Shown here: positions 41,284 through 48,990 of the stretch, piece after piece
Layout: each line of letters begins with the position of its first letter
Position numbering within the stretch: the first letter of the stretch is position 1
Source: Ga0077536 sp943370145
Lineage (GTDB): Bacteria > Pseudomonadota > Gammaproteobacteria > Ga0077536
DNA: 48,990 nt
Assembly (NCBI GenBank): GCA_943370145.1
Contig: CALRPY020000033.1
Span: forward strand, 1 to 48,990
Reading direction: 5' to 3'
Translations under genes and position numbers: made by a program
The notes under the pieces: model-generated
Database searches by the model: none
Seen by the model: only the letters and a program-made list of their open reading frames with translations
Told to the model about the DNA's origin: nothing

Positions 41284-42036
41284 TCAGCGGTCGGCGTCCT
41301 TCAGCGTCGAGAGGATCCGCGAGAACGACGCCTGCAGGGTCTGCCACGCGGGTTCTTCGAGGTTGCGCGGCCGGCGCAGCGGGCCGATGCGAATCGGCGT
41401 CGACGGGCGGCCCTGTTCCGCGAAGACGATGCGGTTGTCGCGCGCGGTATCGTCGACGACGAGCAGCGCGCCGTCGAAGCTGCGCGAGATGCGGCCCACG
41501 TGCACCTTGTGCAGCGGGTGGTGCGCGTGCAGGTTGACGACGAGGATGCCGCCGGGCGTCAGGGCCTCGAAGCAGTCGTCGTAGAAACGCTGCGAGCTGA
41601 GCGCCTCGGGCAGGCCGCTGCGGTCGTAGCCGTCGACGAGGATCACGTCGTAGCAGGTGTCGGTCCTGCGCACGAACCCGGCGCCGTCGTCTTCGATCAC
41701 GCGGAAACGTTCACTGTCGCGGGGCACGCGGAACTCGTCGCGCAGGGCGATCACCAGCGGATTGATCTCGACGACGTCGATCCGGCTCTGCGGCAGGTGG
41801 CGGTGGCAGAATTTCGCGAGCGAACCGCCGCCGAGGCCGATCATCAGGATGCGCTTGGGCGCCGGCTCGAACAGCAGGAAGCCCATCATCATCCGCGTGT
41901 AGGCCAGATTGAGCGTATCCGGCTGCCGCACGTCCATGCGGCTCTGCACTTCGCTCATCGAGAAATGCAGGGTCTTCGTGCCCGACGTCTCCTGCACGAA
42001 GGGGCGCGCGTGTTCGTCCGGTGGCAGCCTCGTCAT
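41284..42036 (-). CDS. spermidine-synthase-like methyltransferase-fold protein
   Basis: A 250-residue protein with the Rossmann fold of spermidine synthases. The SAM/decarboxylated-SAM site ILMIGLGGGSLAKF lies at about 60-73, with VVEINPLVIALRDEF and VILVDGYDRSGLP after it. The substrate-binding region of true spermidine synthases is not obvious, so it may be one of the many unassigned homologues. ATG at 42036; no good Shine-Dalgarno. It follows otsA on the same strand by 148 bases. The function is uncertain. Confidence 0.8.
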   Translation of the reverse strand: MTRLPPDEHARPFVQETSGTKTLHFSMSEVQSRMDVRQPDTLNLAYTRMMMGFLLFEPAPKRILMIGLGGGSLAKFCHRHLPQSRIDVVEINPLVIALRDEFRVPRDSERFRVIEDDGAGFVRRTDTCYDVILVDGYDRSGLPEALSSQRFYDDCFEALTPGGILVVNLHAHHPLHKVHVGRISRSFDGALLVVDDTARDNRIVFAEQGRPSTPIRIGPLRRPRNLEEPAWQTLQASFSRILSTLKDADR

Positions 42037-42184
42037 CGTGGCGGTGAGGGACAGCGATTGCGGCGGGGCGCGGTGGCAGGGGCGGGGCGGCGCATGGCCG
42101 GCCATTGTAGTCCAGCGCGGGCCGTCCGCGGACCGGGGCGTGCTGGTCGTGCCGGCGCCGGATGCGGCGGGCTGCGCCCCGCGA

Positions 42185-43678
42185 TCAGGCCGGAGGGAGC
42201 GGTGCCCGTTCCGGCGTGACCGGGTCCGACCTCGCGTCCCGCCCGCCGAAAGCCGCCTGCGCCGCGGCGCGCATGAATGAGTCCACCCACCAGAACACGT
42301 CGCGGCGCTGCATTTCCCGCCGCATGCGCCGCATCCGGCGCAGGCGCTCGGCGCGATCCATGCGGCAGGCGCGGTAAATCGCGTCGGCGGTGCCCTCGAC
42401 GTCATGGGGGTTGACCAGCAGCGCGCCGTGGCGGCACTGCGCGGCCGCACCGGCGAATTCGCTCAAGATCAGCACGCAGTCCTCTTCGATGCTCGCCGCG
42501 CAGTACTCCTTGGCGACGAGGTTCATGCCGTCCTTCAGCGGGGTCACGAGCGCAATGCCCGCCGCGCGATAGAAGGCCGAGAGCTCCAGCTGGTCGAGGC
42601 TGCGGAACACGTAATGGATGGGCACCCAGTTGCCGGGCGCGGTGAATTCGCCGTTGATGCGGCCAATCAGCTGTTCGATCTGCAGGCGCAGGTCGTGGTA
42701 GCTCGGGATCGGCTCGCGGCTCGGGACCACGACCTGCACCAGCGTGACCTTGTTCCGGAGGTCCGGATAGCGTTCCAGCGCGCTGCGAAAGGCGTGCAGG
42801 CGGTTCGGAATGCCTTTGGTGTAATCGAGACGGTCGATGCCGAGGATCAGCTGGCGGTCCGGCAGCAGCGCGTGCAGTTCGTGCACGCGCGCGGCGACGG
42901 CCTCGCCGGCCGCCACGCCGGCCACGCCCGCGTAGTCGATGCCGATCGGGAAATGACCGACGCGCAGCTCGCGCTCACCGATACGCACCTTCACCACCTG
43001 GCCGCGGCCCGATACCGACACGTCGGGCAGCAGGGCGTGCAGGCACTGCAGGAAGTTCCGCCGGTCGCGCCGGGTCTGGAATCCGATGAGATCGTAGTCG
43101 GCCAGCGCGCGCACGATCGCCCGGCGCCACGGCAACTGCAGGAACAGGTCGACCGGCGGAAACGGAATGTGCAGGAAAAAGGCGACCCGCCCCGCGTGGC
43201 CGCCGCGCCGCAGCTCGGCGCCGACGTGCATCAGCTGGTAGTCGTGGACCCAGATGAAATCCGGGTCAGCGGCCTGCTCGAGCACCGCCTTCGCAAAGCG
43301 CCGGTTCACCTGCAGGTAGGACTGCCAGTAGGCCGGCGCGAAGTTGCACAGCGACGCCAGGTCGTGGAACAGCGGCCAGATCACCTCGTTCGCGAAGCCG
43401 TGATAGAAGTTCTCGACCTCGCCCTCGCTGAGCGGGACCGCGTGCAGCGAGAACCCGCCATCGTTCGCGTGATCGAGCGCCTGCTGCACGGCTTCGTCAT
43501 CCCCGCTGATCCCGGACCAGCCGACCCACGAACCACCCCTGTGACGCAGGACCGGCAGCATCGCAGCGACCAGCCCGCCGCTGCCCGGCGTCGCGCTGTA
43601 ACGGCCATCGGCCTCGCGTTGAATCACGTAGGGCAGGCGGTTGGAGACGACCACCAGCCGGCTCTCGATCGATTCCAT
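42185..43678 (-). CDS. otsA: trehalose-6-phosphate synthase
   Basis: A 497-residue GT20 glycosyltransferase that makes trehalose 6-phosphate from UDP-glucose and glucose 6-phosphate, for osmotic and stress protection. Visible signatures: VVVSNRLPYVI and GSGGLVAAM near the N-terminus, HDYQLMHVGAELR, FFLHIPFPP, DRLDYTKGIPNRL and KDGMNLVAKEYCAA. The length fits OtsA (E. coli 474), with a somewhat longer, Arg-rich C-terminus. No phosphatase (otsB) gene adjoins; glucosylglycerol-phosphate synthase is a remote alternative. Confidence 0.92.
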   Translation of the reverse strand: MESIESRLVVVSNRLPYVIQREADGRYSATPGSGGLVAAMLPVLRHRGGSWVGWSGISGDDEAVQQALDHANDGGFSLHAVPLSEGEVENFYHGFANEVIWPLFHDLASLCNFAPAYWQSYLQVNRRFAKAVLEQAADPDFIWVHDYQLMHVGAELRRGGHAGRVAFFLHIPFPPVDLFLQLPWRRAIVRALADYDLIGFQTRRDRRNFLQCLHALLPDVSVSGRGQVVKVRIGERELRVGHFPIGIDYAGVAGVAAGEAVAARVHELHALLPDRQLILGIDRLDYTKGIPNRLHAFRSALERYPDLRNKVTLVQVVVPSREPIPSYHDLRLQIEQLIGRINGEFTAPGNWVPIHYVFRSLDQLELSAFYRAAGIALVTPLKDGMNLVAKEYCAASIEEDCVLILSEFAGAAAQCRHGALLVNPHDVEGTADAIYRACRMDRAERLRRMRRMRREMQRRDVFWWVDSFMRAAAQAAFGGRDARSDPVTPERAPLPPA

Positions 43679-44342
43679 TGCTCGTCTCTCCTCGCGTCGC
43701 GAGCCAATGCGCCACGCAGCGGCGTGGGCCAGGGCTGGGCTCGGGATTCAACTCTGTGGACGGGGCATGCGGCCCCGCGCGGAAGTCACCCGAGTGTCGC
43801 ATCCGGGGTCCCGTCGGCCTGTCGGACAACGCCTACGATTCGCCGACGCCGCGCCCGCGGCGGTCTACGGCGCAAATTCAGCCGGAACCGCTGGTTGAGC
43901 TGACGCAGGAAGCCCGACGAGTGACGGGTAGAGACTGTAATTGGACGGAAGCGCCCTGTGGTGCCGGCACGAAAGCCCATGGCAGGCACCGCGCGCGGTG
44001 GCCGATGTCTGTGTCAGGCGTTGCGCTCCCGGCGTCAGCGCAACCGACGGGACGCGTGTGCAGGTTGCCGTGAAAGAGGCTTGATCGAGCGCTCGATCTC
44101 TCCGGCTTCACTTCTCCCGCGTGTGGGAGGGGTCGACGGCGAATGCCGTCGGGTGAGGGGCGCATCAGCTGGCGCAGCGCCAACCTGAAACCACACTCAC
44201 CCGCGCTGCGCGCGGCGGCTCCCGGGGTGGGAGAGGCGAACATCTTCAATGCTACGCGATGACGCTGGCGCGTCATGAACGTCGGGCGCGCAAATGCCCT
44301 CGGGTTCCCTGCGGCAGGTCAGGTTTTACAGGCTTTTAAACG
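43679..44342. other. gene-less region upstream of otsA with small hairpins
   Basis: No credible gene. It contains several short perfect hairpins: CGACGGC-GAAT-GCCGTCG at 44134-44151, ATGACGC-TGGC-GCGTCAT at 44259-44276, and a degenerate CTCCC-GCGTGT-GGGAG at 44114-44129 that matches the core of the 37315-37348 hairpin. Short open frames lack ribosome sites. The otsA promoter should lie near its left end, and the mlaC transcript end near 44340. Confidence 0.5.
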
Positions 44343-44981
44343 CTAGTAGGTACCAACATCGGGGGTGAGGGCGGGGTCATGGATCTTGGCCTGCAGGCGC
44401 TCGTTGAGGCCGTCGATGCCGTAGCGCTGGACTTCCTGGGATACGGCGGTGCGCAGCGTGCTGACCAGGCTGATGCCCTGGACCACGGCGTCGAAGACCT
44501 TCCATTCCTTGCCGCGCGCGATCAGGCGGTAGTCCACTGCGGCGACCGGCTTGCCCGGGCGCGTCACACGCGTGCGGACCTGCAGCATCTTCCCAGTGTT
44601 GCCCGCGAGCGCGGCGGACAGGATGTCGACCTTCGCCGTCAGGTAATCGGTGGCGTGCGTCGCATAGGTGCGCAGCAGCAGGTCGCGGTAGCCGTCGATG
44701 AAGCGCTGGCGCTGCTCGGGGGTCGCTTCGCGCCAGTGCCGGCCGAGGATCATGCGACCGGACATCTGGGTGTCGACGTGCGGCAGCACATGTTTCTCCA
44801 CCAGCGCGATCACGGCCTCGGGGTGCTCGCCGCTGCTCGCGGCCGGATCCCCGGCGAGCGCCGAGCGGAGTTCCTCGATAGTCGATTCGATGAGATGTCG
44901 GCCCGCATCCGTCGGCGGCACGTCCGCCGCCATCGCGGGGGCTGCCCACAGTACTGCACACAGCATCAACCAGCGTTTCAC
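44343..44981 (-). CDS. mlaC: MlaC/Ttg2D-type periplasmic phospholipid-binding protein
   Basis: A 212-residue protein of the MlaC (toluene-tolerance Ttg2D) family, which ferries phospholipids across the periplasm between the outer-membrane Mla complex and the inner-membrane MlaFEDB transporter. It has a signal peptide (LMLCAVLWAAPAMA) and family segments such as TPEQRQRFIDGYRDLLLRTYATH and WKVFDAVVQGISLVSTLR. I prefer the GTG at 44981 (a GAGGAG about nine bases upstream) to an ATG at 45005 that would extend the signal peptide. No other mla genes are nearby, so it is an orphan. Confidence 0.88.
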   Translation of the reverse strand: MKRWLMLCAVLWAAPAMAADVPPTDAGRHLIESTIEELRSALAGDPAASSGEHPEAVIALVEKHVLPHVDTQMSGRMILGRHWREATPEQRQRFIDGYRDLLLRTYATHATDYLTAKVDILSAALAGNTGKMLQVRTRVTRPGKPVAAVDYRLIARGKEWKVFDAVVQGISLVSTLRTAVSQEVQRYGIDGLNERLQAKIHDPALTPDVGTY

Positions 44982-45125
44982 GTGCTCCCGCTCCTCGTCA
45001 TTCATCGGACCGCGACCCTGCGGCGCCGCGACTGTACAGCAAACGCCGCCCCCTGCGGTGTGACGGCATCGTCAGCTGGCGCCGGGCCGGCGCGACGCCC
45101 GCTGGACGACACGGGGATCGGCGGT

Positions 45126-46553
45126 TCAGCGTCGCGGGATCGCGGCCGGCTCGGTCAGTGGCTCTTCGGTGGGGGGGCCCTCGTCGAGGTCGACGCTGGC
45201 TTCGACGATCGTGCCGCGGCCGTCGTCGCCGCGGCGGATGTTCAGTTGACCGTTCAGGCGCCCGATCCGTTCCCGCATGCCGAGCAGGCCGTGCGACAGC
45301 GGGCGCTCCGGCGCATCGGCGTTGATGCCGACCCCGTCGTCGATGATGGCGAGGTGGATGCGCTTGCCCACCTGCTCGAGGCGCAGGGTCACGTGGCTTG
45401 CCCGTGCGTACTTGGCGACGTTGGTCAGGGCTTCCTGCGCGACGCGGAACAGCGCTATCGCGAGCGATGGGTCCAGGTCGCCGAGCGACTCGTCGAGCGC
45501 CGCCGTGCACGGCAGGCCGGTGCGGCGCGTGTAGTCCTCGACGTGCATGCGCAGCGTTTCCACGAGGCCGAGGTTGTCGAGGGTGCCGGGACGCAGACCC
45601 TGGATGACCCGGCGCTTGAGGTCGACGGTGTCGCGCAGCACGCCCAGCGCGTGGGTGAGTCGGGCCGCGCGCACGGGGTCGCTCTTCTCGAGGTGCGCCG
45701 CCACCGAGGCGACGTCGAGGTTGATCGCGGTGAGGTTCGAACCCAGTTCGTCGTGCAGCTCGCGCGCGAGCGCGACCTTTTCCCGCTCCGAGGCCTCCAG
45801 CAGGTGGCGTGACAGGCTCGACAGCTGCTCGGTGCGCGCGGCGATACGGGTCTCGAGCGCCTGGTTGGCCTGCTGCAGCAAGGCTTCCGCTGAACGCAGG
45901 CGCCGGGTATTGCGCACGATCGACAGGTAGAACACGACCAGTGTCGCCAGCGTGACCGCGCCGATCGAGATCCCGACGAGGTTCGCCGTGCGGGAGCGCT
46001 CGAAGACGCGCGTGTTCGAGCGCGCGACGCGTTCGTGTTCGAGGGCGATCATCTCGAGCAGCAGGCCGTGGATGGCCTCGGTGCGTGCCCGCGCCGCGGC
46101 CGACTGCGCACGGGACAGGGCCTCCGCGCGCGCGCCCGCGGCGTCGGGCCGCAGCGTCGAGGCGAGGTCCGCACGCTTGGCCGCCGCGGTCCGTTCCAGC
46201 GCCGCCAGGTTGACCGTTTGATCCTGCCGCGCCCTGAGCAGGATCGCGGCCTGGTCCAGGGTTTCGTCGAAGGTCGCGAGGTTGGCGCGCACGTCGTCCA
46301 GGGCTTGCGGTTCCCCGCTCAGCAGCCAGTCGCGCTGCGCACTGTCCGCCAGCGCGAGGGTCGAGCGCAGCAGGCGCAGCTTGCCGATCGTCGCCCAGGT
46401 CTGGTTGACGTGCGTGGCGGCGCGTTCCAGGTCGTGCAGGTACACCCACAGGCTCACGGCGTTGCCGACGATCAGCGTCGCGCAGGCGACCAGCATCAGG
46501 GTGATGCGGGCCGGCAGTCTGCCGGGTAAGGCGGGGTCAGCGGCTGCTTGCAT
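45126..46553 (-). CDS. sensor histidine kinase (NarX/DegS type) with CHASE3-like sensor
   Basis: A 475-residue membrane histidine kinase. Transmembrane helix about 16-38, a periplasmic helical region resembling CHASE3, second helix about 191-213, a coiled linker, then the HisKA_3 phospho-acceptor ARELHDELGS with His267, and an ATP-binding domain with EALTNVAKYA, DDGVG and GLLGMRERI. This is the NarX/LiaS class that pairs with LuxR-type response regulators. It is 144 bases downstream of such a regulator on the same strand. The signal is unknown. Confidence 0.95.
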   Translation of the reverse strand: MQAAADPALPGRLPARITLMLVACATLIVGNAVSLWVYLHDLERAATHVNQTWATIGKLRLLRSTLALADSAQRDWLLSGEPQALDDVRANLATFDETLDQAAILLRARQDQTVNLAALERTAAAKRADLASTLRPDAAGARAEALSRAQSAAARARTEAIHGLLLEMIALEHERVARSNTRVFERSRTANLVGISIGAVTLATLVVFYLSIVRNTRRLRSAEALLQQANQALETRIAARTEQLSSLSRHLLEASEREKVALARELHDELGSNLTAINLDVASVAAHLEKSDPVRAARLTHALGVLRDTVDLKRRVIQGLRPGTLDNLGLVETLRMHVEDYTRRTGLPCTAALDESLGDLDPSLAIALFRVAQEALTNVAKYARASHVTLRLEQVGKRIHLAIIDDGVGINADAPERPLSHGLLGMRERIGRLNGQLNIRRGDDGRGTIVEASVDLDEGPPTEEPLTEPAAIPRR

Positions 46554-46697
46554 GGCTTGCGGTGGCGGTCCCGGCCGGCGACGCGCCAGGCATGCCGCCC
46601 GTCGGCGGCCGCTGGCATCGGGCAGCGGCGGCGTCCCGGGTCCTGGGGACGCGCCAGGCGACGGTGCGCGACTCCCGCTGGTCGGACAGCCCGGGCT

Positions 46698-47330
46698 TCA
46701 GTCGACGAGTCCGTTCTTGATCGCGTAGTAGGTCAGGTCGGCATTGCTCGCGACCTTCATCTTCTCGAGCACCCGCGCGCGATAGGTGCTCACCGTTTTC
46801 ACGCTCAGGCTCAGCGCCACCGCGATCGCGCCCACCGGTTCGCCGCGCGCGAGCGACATGAAGACCTGGTGTTCGCGCTCGGACAGCTGCTCGTGCAGCG
46901 GGCGGTCGTCGCCACCTTCGAGTTCGCCGGCCAGCAGTTCCGCGAGTTCCGGGGTGATGTAGCGCCGGCCCTGGCGGATCTTGCGAATGGCGGCAACCAG
47001 CTCGGTCGGCATAGTCTCCTTCTGCAGGTAGCCGCTCGCGCCGTAGCGCAGCAGCTGGACCGCGTAGCGGTTCTCGGGGTGCATGCTCAGCACCAGCACC
47101 GGCAGGTCGGGATGTTCGCGCTTGATCTGCTTCAGCACGTCGACGCCGCTGCGATCAGGCATGGAGATGTCGAGCAGCACGATGTCGTATTCGCCGGTAC
47201 GGATACGATTGACGGCGGCGCAGGCGGAATCCGCCTCGCCGGTGATCTCGATGTCGTCGACATCGCTGAGGAACTGCCGGAGGCCGGCCCGCACCACCGC
47301 ATGGTCGTCGACCACCAGGACTCGAATCAT
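46698..47330 (-). CDS. NarL/LuxR-type response regulator
   Basis: A 210-residue response regulator. The receiver has acidic DD at 8-9, phospho-acceptor Asp54 in IVLLDISMPD, Lys in YLQKE near 104, and a LuxR-type helix-turn-helix (LSEREHQVFMSLARGEPV then VKTVSTYRARVLEKM) at the end. The ATG at 47330 has GGAGGG about nine bases upstream; the open frame upstream is rejected. It is the likely partner of the histidine kinase that follows. Confidence 0.95.
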   Translation of the reverse strand: MIRVLVVDDHAVVRAGLRQFLSDVDDIEITGEADSACAAVNRIRTGEYDIVLLDISMPDRSGVDVLKQIKREHPDLPVLVLSMHPENRYAVQLLRYGASGYLQKETMPTELVAAIRKIRQGRRYITPELAELLAGELEGGDDRPLHEQLSEREHQVFMSLARGEPVGAIAVALSLSVKTVSTYRARVLEKMKVASNADLTYYAIKNGLVD

Positions 47331-47425
47331 TGGGACTATCCCTCCTTTGCCGACCTTGGTGCCGGACACGGCGGCCGCGCCGTTCGCGGTGGGCGCGGTC
47401 GCCGCACGATGTCCGTGCCGCGCAT

Positions 47426-48418
47426 TCATGCGGCGTGCCCCGATCCCTGGCGAGGCTGATGCTGCGAAGCCCGCTCGAATCGATCGTATTCGTGCAATCG
47501 ATTGTAGAGCGTTTTCAGGCTCACACCCAGAATGTCGGCCGCGTGTCGCTTGTTGCCATCGCAGTGCACGAGCGTCGCAATGATGAGCGCGCGTTCCATG
47601 TCGGCGATCGAGGTGCCGATCGGCACCTCGATGCGGTTTCCGGGCACTGTCCGTGAGCGCAGCTCGACCTTCGTCAGCATCAGCTCGCGCTCGGCGAGCA
47701 GCCACGCGCGCTGGATCGAGTTCCTGAGTTCCCGCACGTTCCCCGGCCAGTCGTGCTCGTAGAGAAAGAGCCGCGACTCGGCGGACAGCCGCTTGTGTTG
47801 CTGCCCCGTTGCGTTGAGCGCGTCGACGAAGCGTTCGGCAAGCCGCTCGATGTCCTTGCCGCGTTCGCGCAGTGGCGGGACCCGCAGTGGAAATTCGGCG
47901 AGCCGGTACAGCAGATCCGGCCGCAGCCTGCCGGCGGCGACGGCCTCGGCCGGGTCCTGGTCGGTCGCGGCAATCACCCGCCAGGCCGATCTGCCGGCAT
48001 CCGCGTCCAGCGCCCGCAGGAGCCGGGATTGCAGCGCGCCCGGCAGGTAGACCACGTTGTCGAGGAACACGCTGCCCCCGCCAACCCGTTCGAACACTCC
48101 TTCTGGACCGAACAGTGCGGAATCCGCCTGGCCGCTGGCCGTGGCGCCGCAGTCGACGACGGCCAGCGCCCCCGCGGCCGGCCCCGCGCAGCGGTGGATG
48201 ACGTGTGCGGCGAGGGACTTGCCGGTGCCGCTCTCACCGACCAGCAGCACGTTGGCGCGCGTCGGCCCGACACGTTCGAGGGCGCGGCGCAGGCGTTGCA
48301 TCGGCTCGGAGTCCCCCAGGAGCGCATTGGTGGCGGTGCTCTGCGGTTGCGCGCGAAGCGGGTCGTCTGCGGGGTCAGGGCGCGGGATTTCCGCGTGGGC
48401 GGGCATGAGGTGTGGCAT
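47426..48418 (-). CDS. sigma-54-activator-like regulator lacking GAFTGA
   Basis: A 330-residue protein with an AAA+ domain and a C-terminal Fis-type helix-turn-helix (GNKRHAADILGVSLKTLYNRL). Walker A is GESGTGKS at 61-68. In place of the usual GAFTGA loop, LFGPEGVFERVGGG runs straight to Walker B, so about 18 residues are missing; Walker B reads VFLDN with Asn121 for the usual Glu. Arginine-finger (RPDLLYRLAEFPL) and sensor regions remain. Such a protein probably cannot remodel sigma-54 holoenzyme. It precedes the response regulator gene by 95 bases. The ATG has AAGGA upstream. Confidence 0.88.
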   Translation of the reverse strand: MPHLMPAHAEIPRPDPADDPLRAQPQSTATNALLGDSEPMQRLRRALERVGPTRANVLLVGESGTGKSLAAHVIHRCAGPAAGALAVVDCGATASGQADSALFGPEGVFERVGGGSVFLDNVVYLPGALQSRLLRALDADAGRSAWRVIAATDQDPAEAVAAGRLRPDLLYRLAEFPLRVPPLRERGKDIERLAERFVDALNATGQQHKRLSAESRLFLYEHDWPGNVRELRNSIQRAWLLAERELMLTKVELRSRTVPGNRIEVPIGTSIADMERALIIATLVHCDGNKRHAADILGVSLKTLYNRLHEYDRFERASQHQPRQGSGHAA

Positions 48419-48768
48419 CTCGCGAGTTCCTTCTACTGCGCGCCCGTGACCCGGGCCTTAAACCGTCCCACCGACATCCTGGGTGGGCATTGGCTGTCAG
48501 TCTGCTTGCTCGCGCCTGACGCGCCCTATCGGTGGCGCCCGTCACGGGCGTCGGGATGTGCTGACACTTCGTAAGACTAACACTGACATGATTGGGCGCC
48601 GGTGCCGAGCACCACCGTGCCAGCCGTCGTCATCCCGCGTCCGTCGGACACCGGCGCGACCTCCCGTTGGCCGGAATGATCCGGTGGACGGGGAGTCACA
48701 GGTTCTATAAGCGATATGGGTAGGGACGGCCGCACCCGCTGCGGCAACTCGGTAAAGGAGGACACCCC
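48419..48768. other. divergent intergenic region
   Basis: About 350 bases between the divergent regulator gene and the secreted-protein gene. It has a CGCCCG-TCA-CGGGCG hairpin at 48536-48550 and AT-rich TATAAGCGATAT at 48705-48716, a -10-like candidate for the rightward gene. No gene is supported; short open frames lack ribosome sites. Confidence 0.5.
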
Positions 48769-48990
48769 ATGAAATACCAATTCGGCAAATTCGCGCTCGT
48801 CGGTCTCGCGGCGGGACTGGCCGTCGCGGCACCCGCAGGCGGCGACACCATCGTCACCGCCGACAGGCTCGGCGAGTCGGTCCAGGTGCGTGACGTGAGC
48901 TTCGAAGGCGGCGCCGTGCGAGGTGTCGTCGTCAACAACAGCGGGCAGCGCATCGAAGACCTGATGCTGCGCGTCACCTGCGACTGGCGC
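48769..48990 (+). CDS. secreted protein, partial (runs off right edge)
   Basis: The first 74 codons of a gene that continues past the window. The ATG has AAAGGAGG about seven bases upstream. The protein starts with a signal peptide (MKYQFGKFALVGLAAGLAVAAPAGG) and then GDTIVTADRLGESVQVRDVSFEG with VRGVVVNNSGQRIEDLMLRV, the style of small secreted domains that discuss residue pairs N-N-S; this vaguely resembles FxLYD-type segments. Family not established because the rest is missing. Confidence 0.75.
   Translation, partial: MKYQFGKFALVGLAAGLAVAAPAGGDTIVTADRLGESVQVRDVSFEGGAVRGVVVNNSGQRIEDLMLRVTCDWR

Noticed and set aside
48607..48622. Possible sigma-54 promoter near the degenerate regulator gene
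   Set aside because: On the minus strand TGGCACGGTGGTGCTC resembles the consensus, but the GG-to-GC distance is one base short, and the nearby protein lacks GAFTGA.
1..48990. tRNA, rRNA, CRISPR, transposase or phage genes
   Set aside because: None was found by eye: no tRNA-like cloverleaf arms, no transposase motifs, no phage structural genes. Repeats without a transposase gene were reported separately.

Overview
This is a gene-dense, GC-rich window from a heterotrophic proteobacterium, most likely a high-GC Gammaproteobacterium. The gammaproteobacterial signs are a fused RlmK/RlmL rRNA methyltransferase, a YcbB-type L,D-transpeptidase beside a MepK/YcbK endopeptidase (adjacent in Escherichia coli too), an OtsA trehalose-6-phosphate synthase and a full-length GGDEF-EAL protein. 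No rRNA, tRNA, CRISPR array, prophage or transposase gene was seen. All names come from reading motifs by eye; no database search was run.

Layout. 0.3-8 kb: a GlnT-type glutamine synthetase, a MetX-like hydrolase, a GFA protein, a lipoprotein, the divergent YcbB/MepK wall pair, a SRAP protein and an SDR dehydrogenase. 8-15 kb: a GspG-like pseudopilin, a dual GGDEF-EAL protein, a small membrane protein, RlmKL and a periplasmic cyclophilin. 15-20 kb: a luciferase-like monooxygenase divergent from a NitT/TauT-type ABC transporter, then a methyltransferase. 20-28 kb: a catabolic block with an iron-ADH-fold protein that has lost metal ligands, an AraC-type relic, an alpha/beta hydrolase, and an NTF2-like / isovaleryl-CoA-dehydrogenase-like / P450 run followed by a molybdopterin oxidoreductase. 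28.4-36.8 kb: the most interesting region, a soluble di-iron monooxygenase operon (alpha, beta, coupling protein, reductase) downstream of a Baeyer-Villiger monooxygenase and a citryl-CoA-lyase-like protein, with a class III CoA-transferase divergent from them. 36.8-41 kb: a small secreted protein, PepSY plus cytochrome b, GMC oxidoreductase plus gluconate-dehydrogenase-subunit-3-like partner, and an isochorismatase-family hydrolase. 41-49 kb: a spermidine-synthase-like protein, OtsA, an orphan MlaC, a NarX/NarL-type two-component pair, a degenerate sigma-54-activator-like regulator and the start of a secreted protein.

How the genes may work together. The di-iron monooxygenase, Baeyer-Villiger enzyme, alcohol dehydrogenases (iron-ADH-like, SDR, GMC) and hydrolase form a plausible subterminal oxidation route: hydrocarbon to secondary alcohol, ketone, ester, then acid and alcohol. 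Propane and acetone oxidation in some actinobacteria is a precedent. The citryl-CoA-lyase-like protein and CoA-transferase would handle an acyl-CoA further down. This is inference from gene content.

The window is also rich in intergenic repeats. The clearest is a palindrome built on GGTGTCAGATTT, present seven times, twice as tandem duplications (56-bp and exactly 100-bp periods). A second family (GGGGACAGACCACGG) forms an inverted, tandem cluster just upstream of the di-iron operon, so that operon is bracketed by two different repeat clusters. Three further dispersed inverted repeats lie at 1.7, 15.0 and 25.8 kb.
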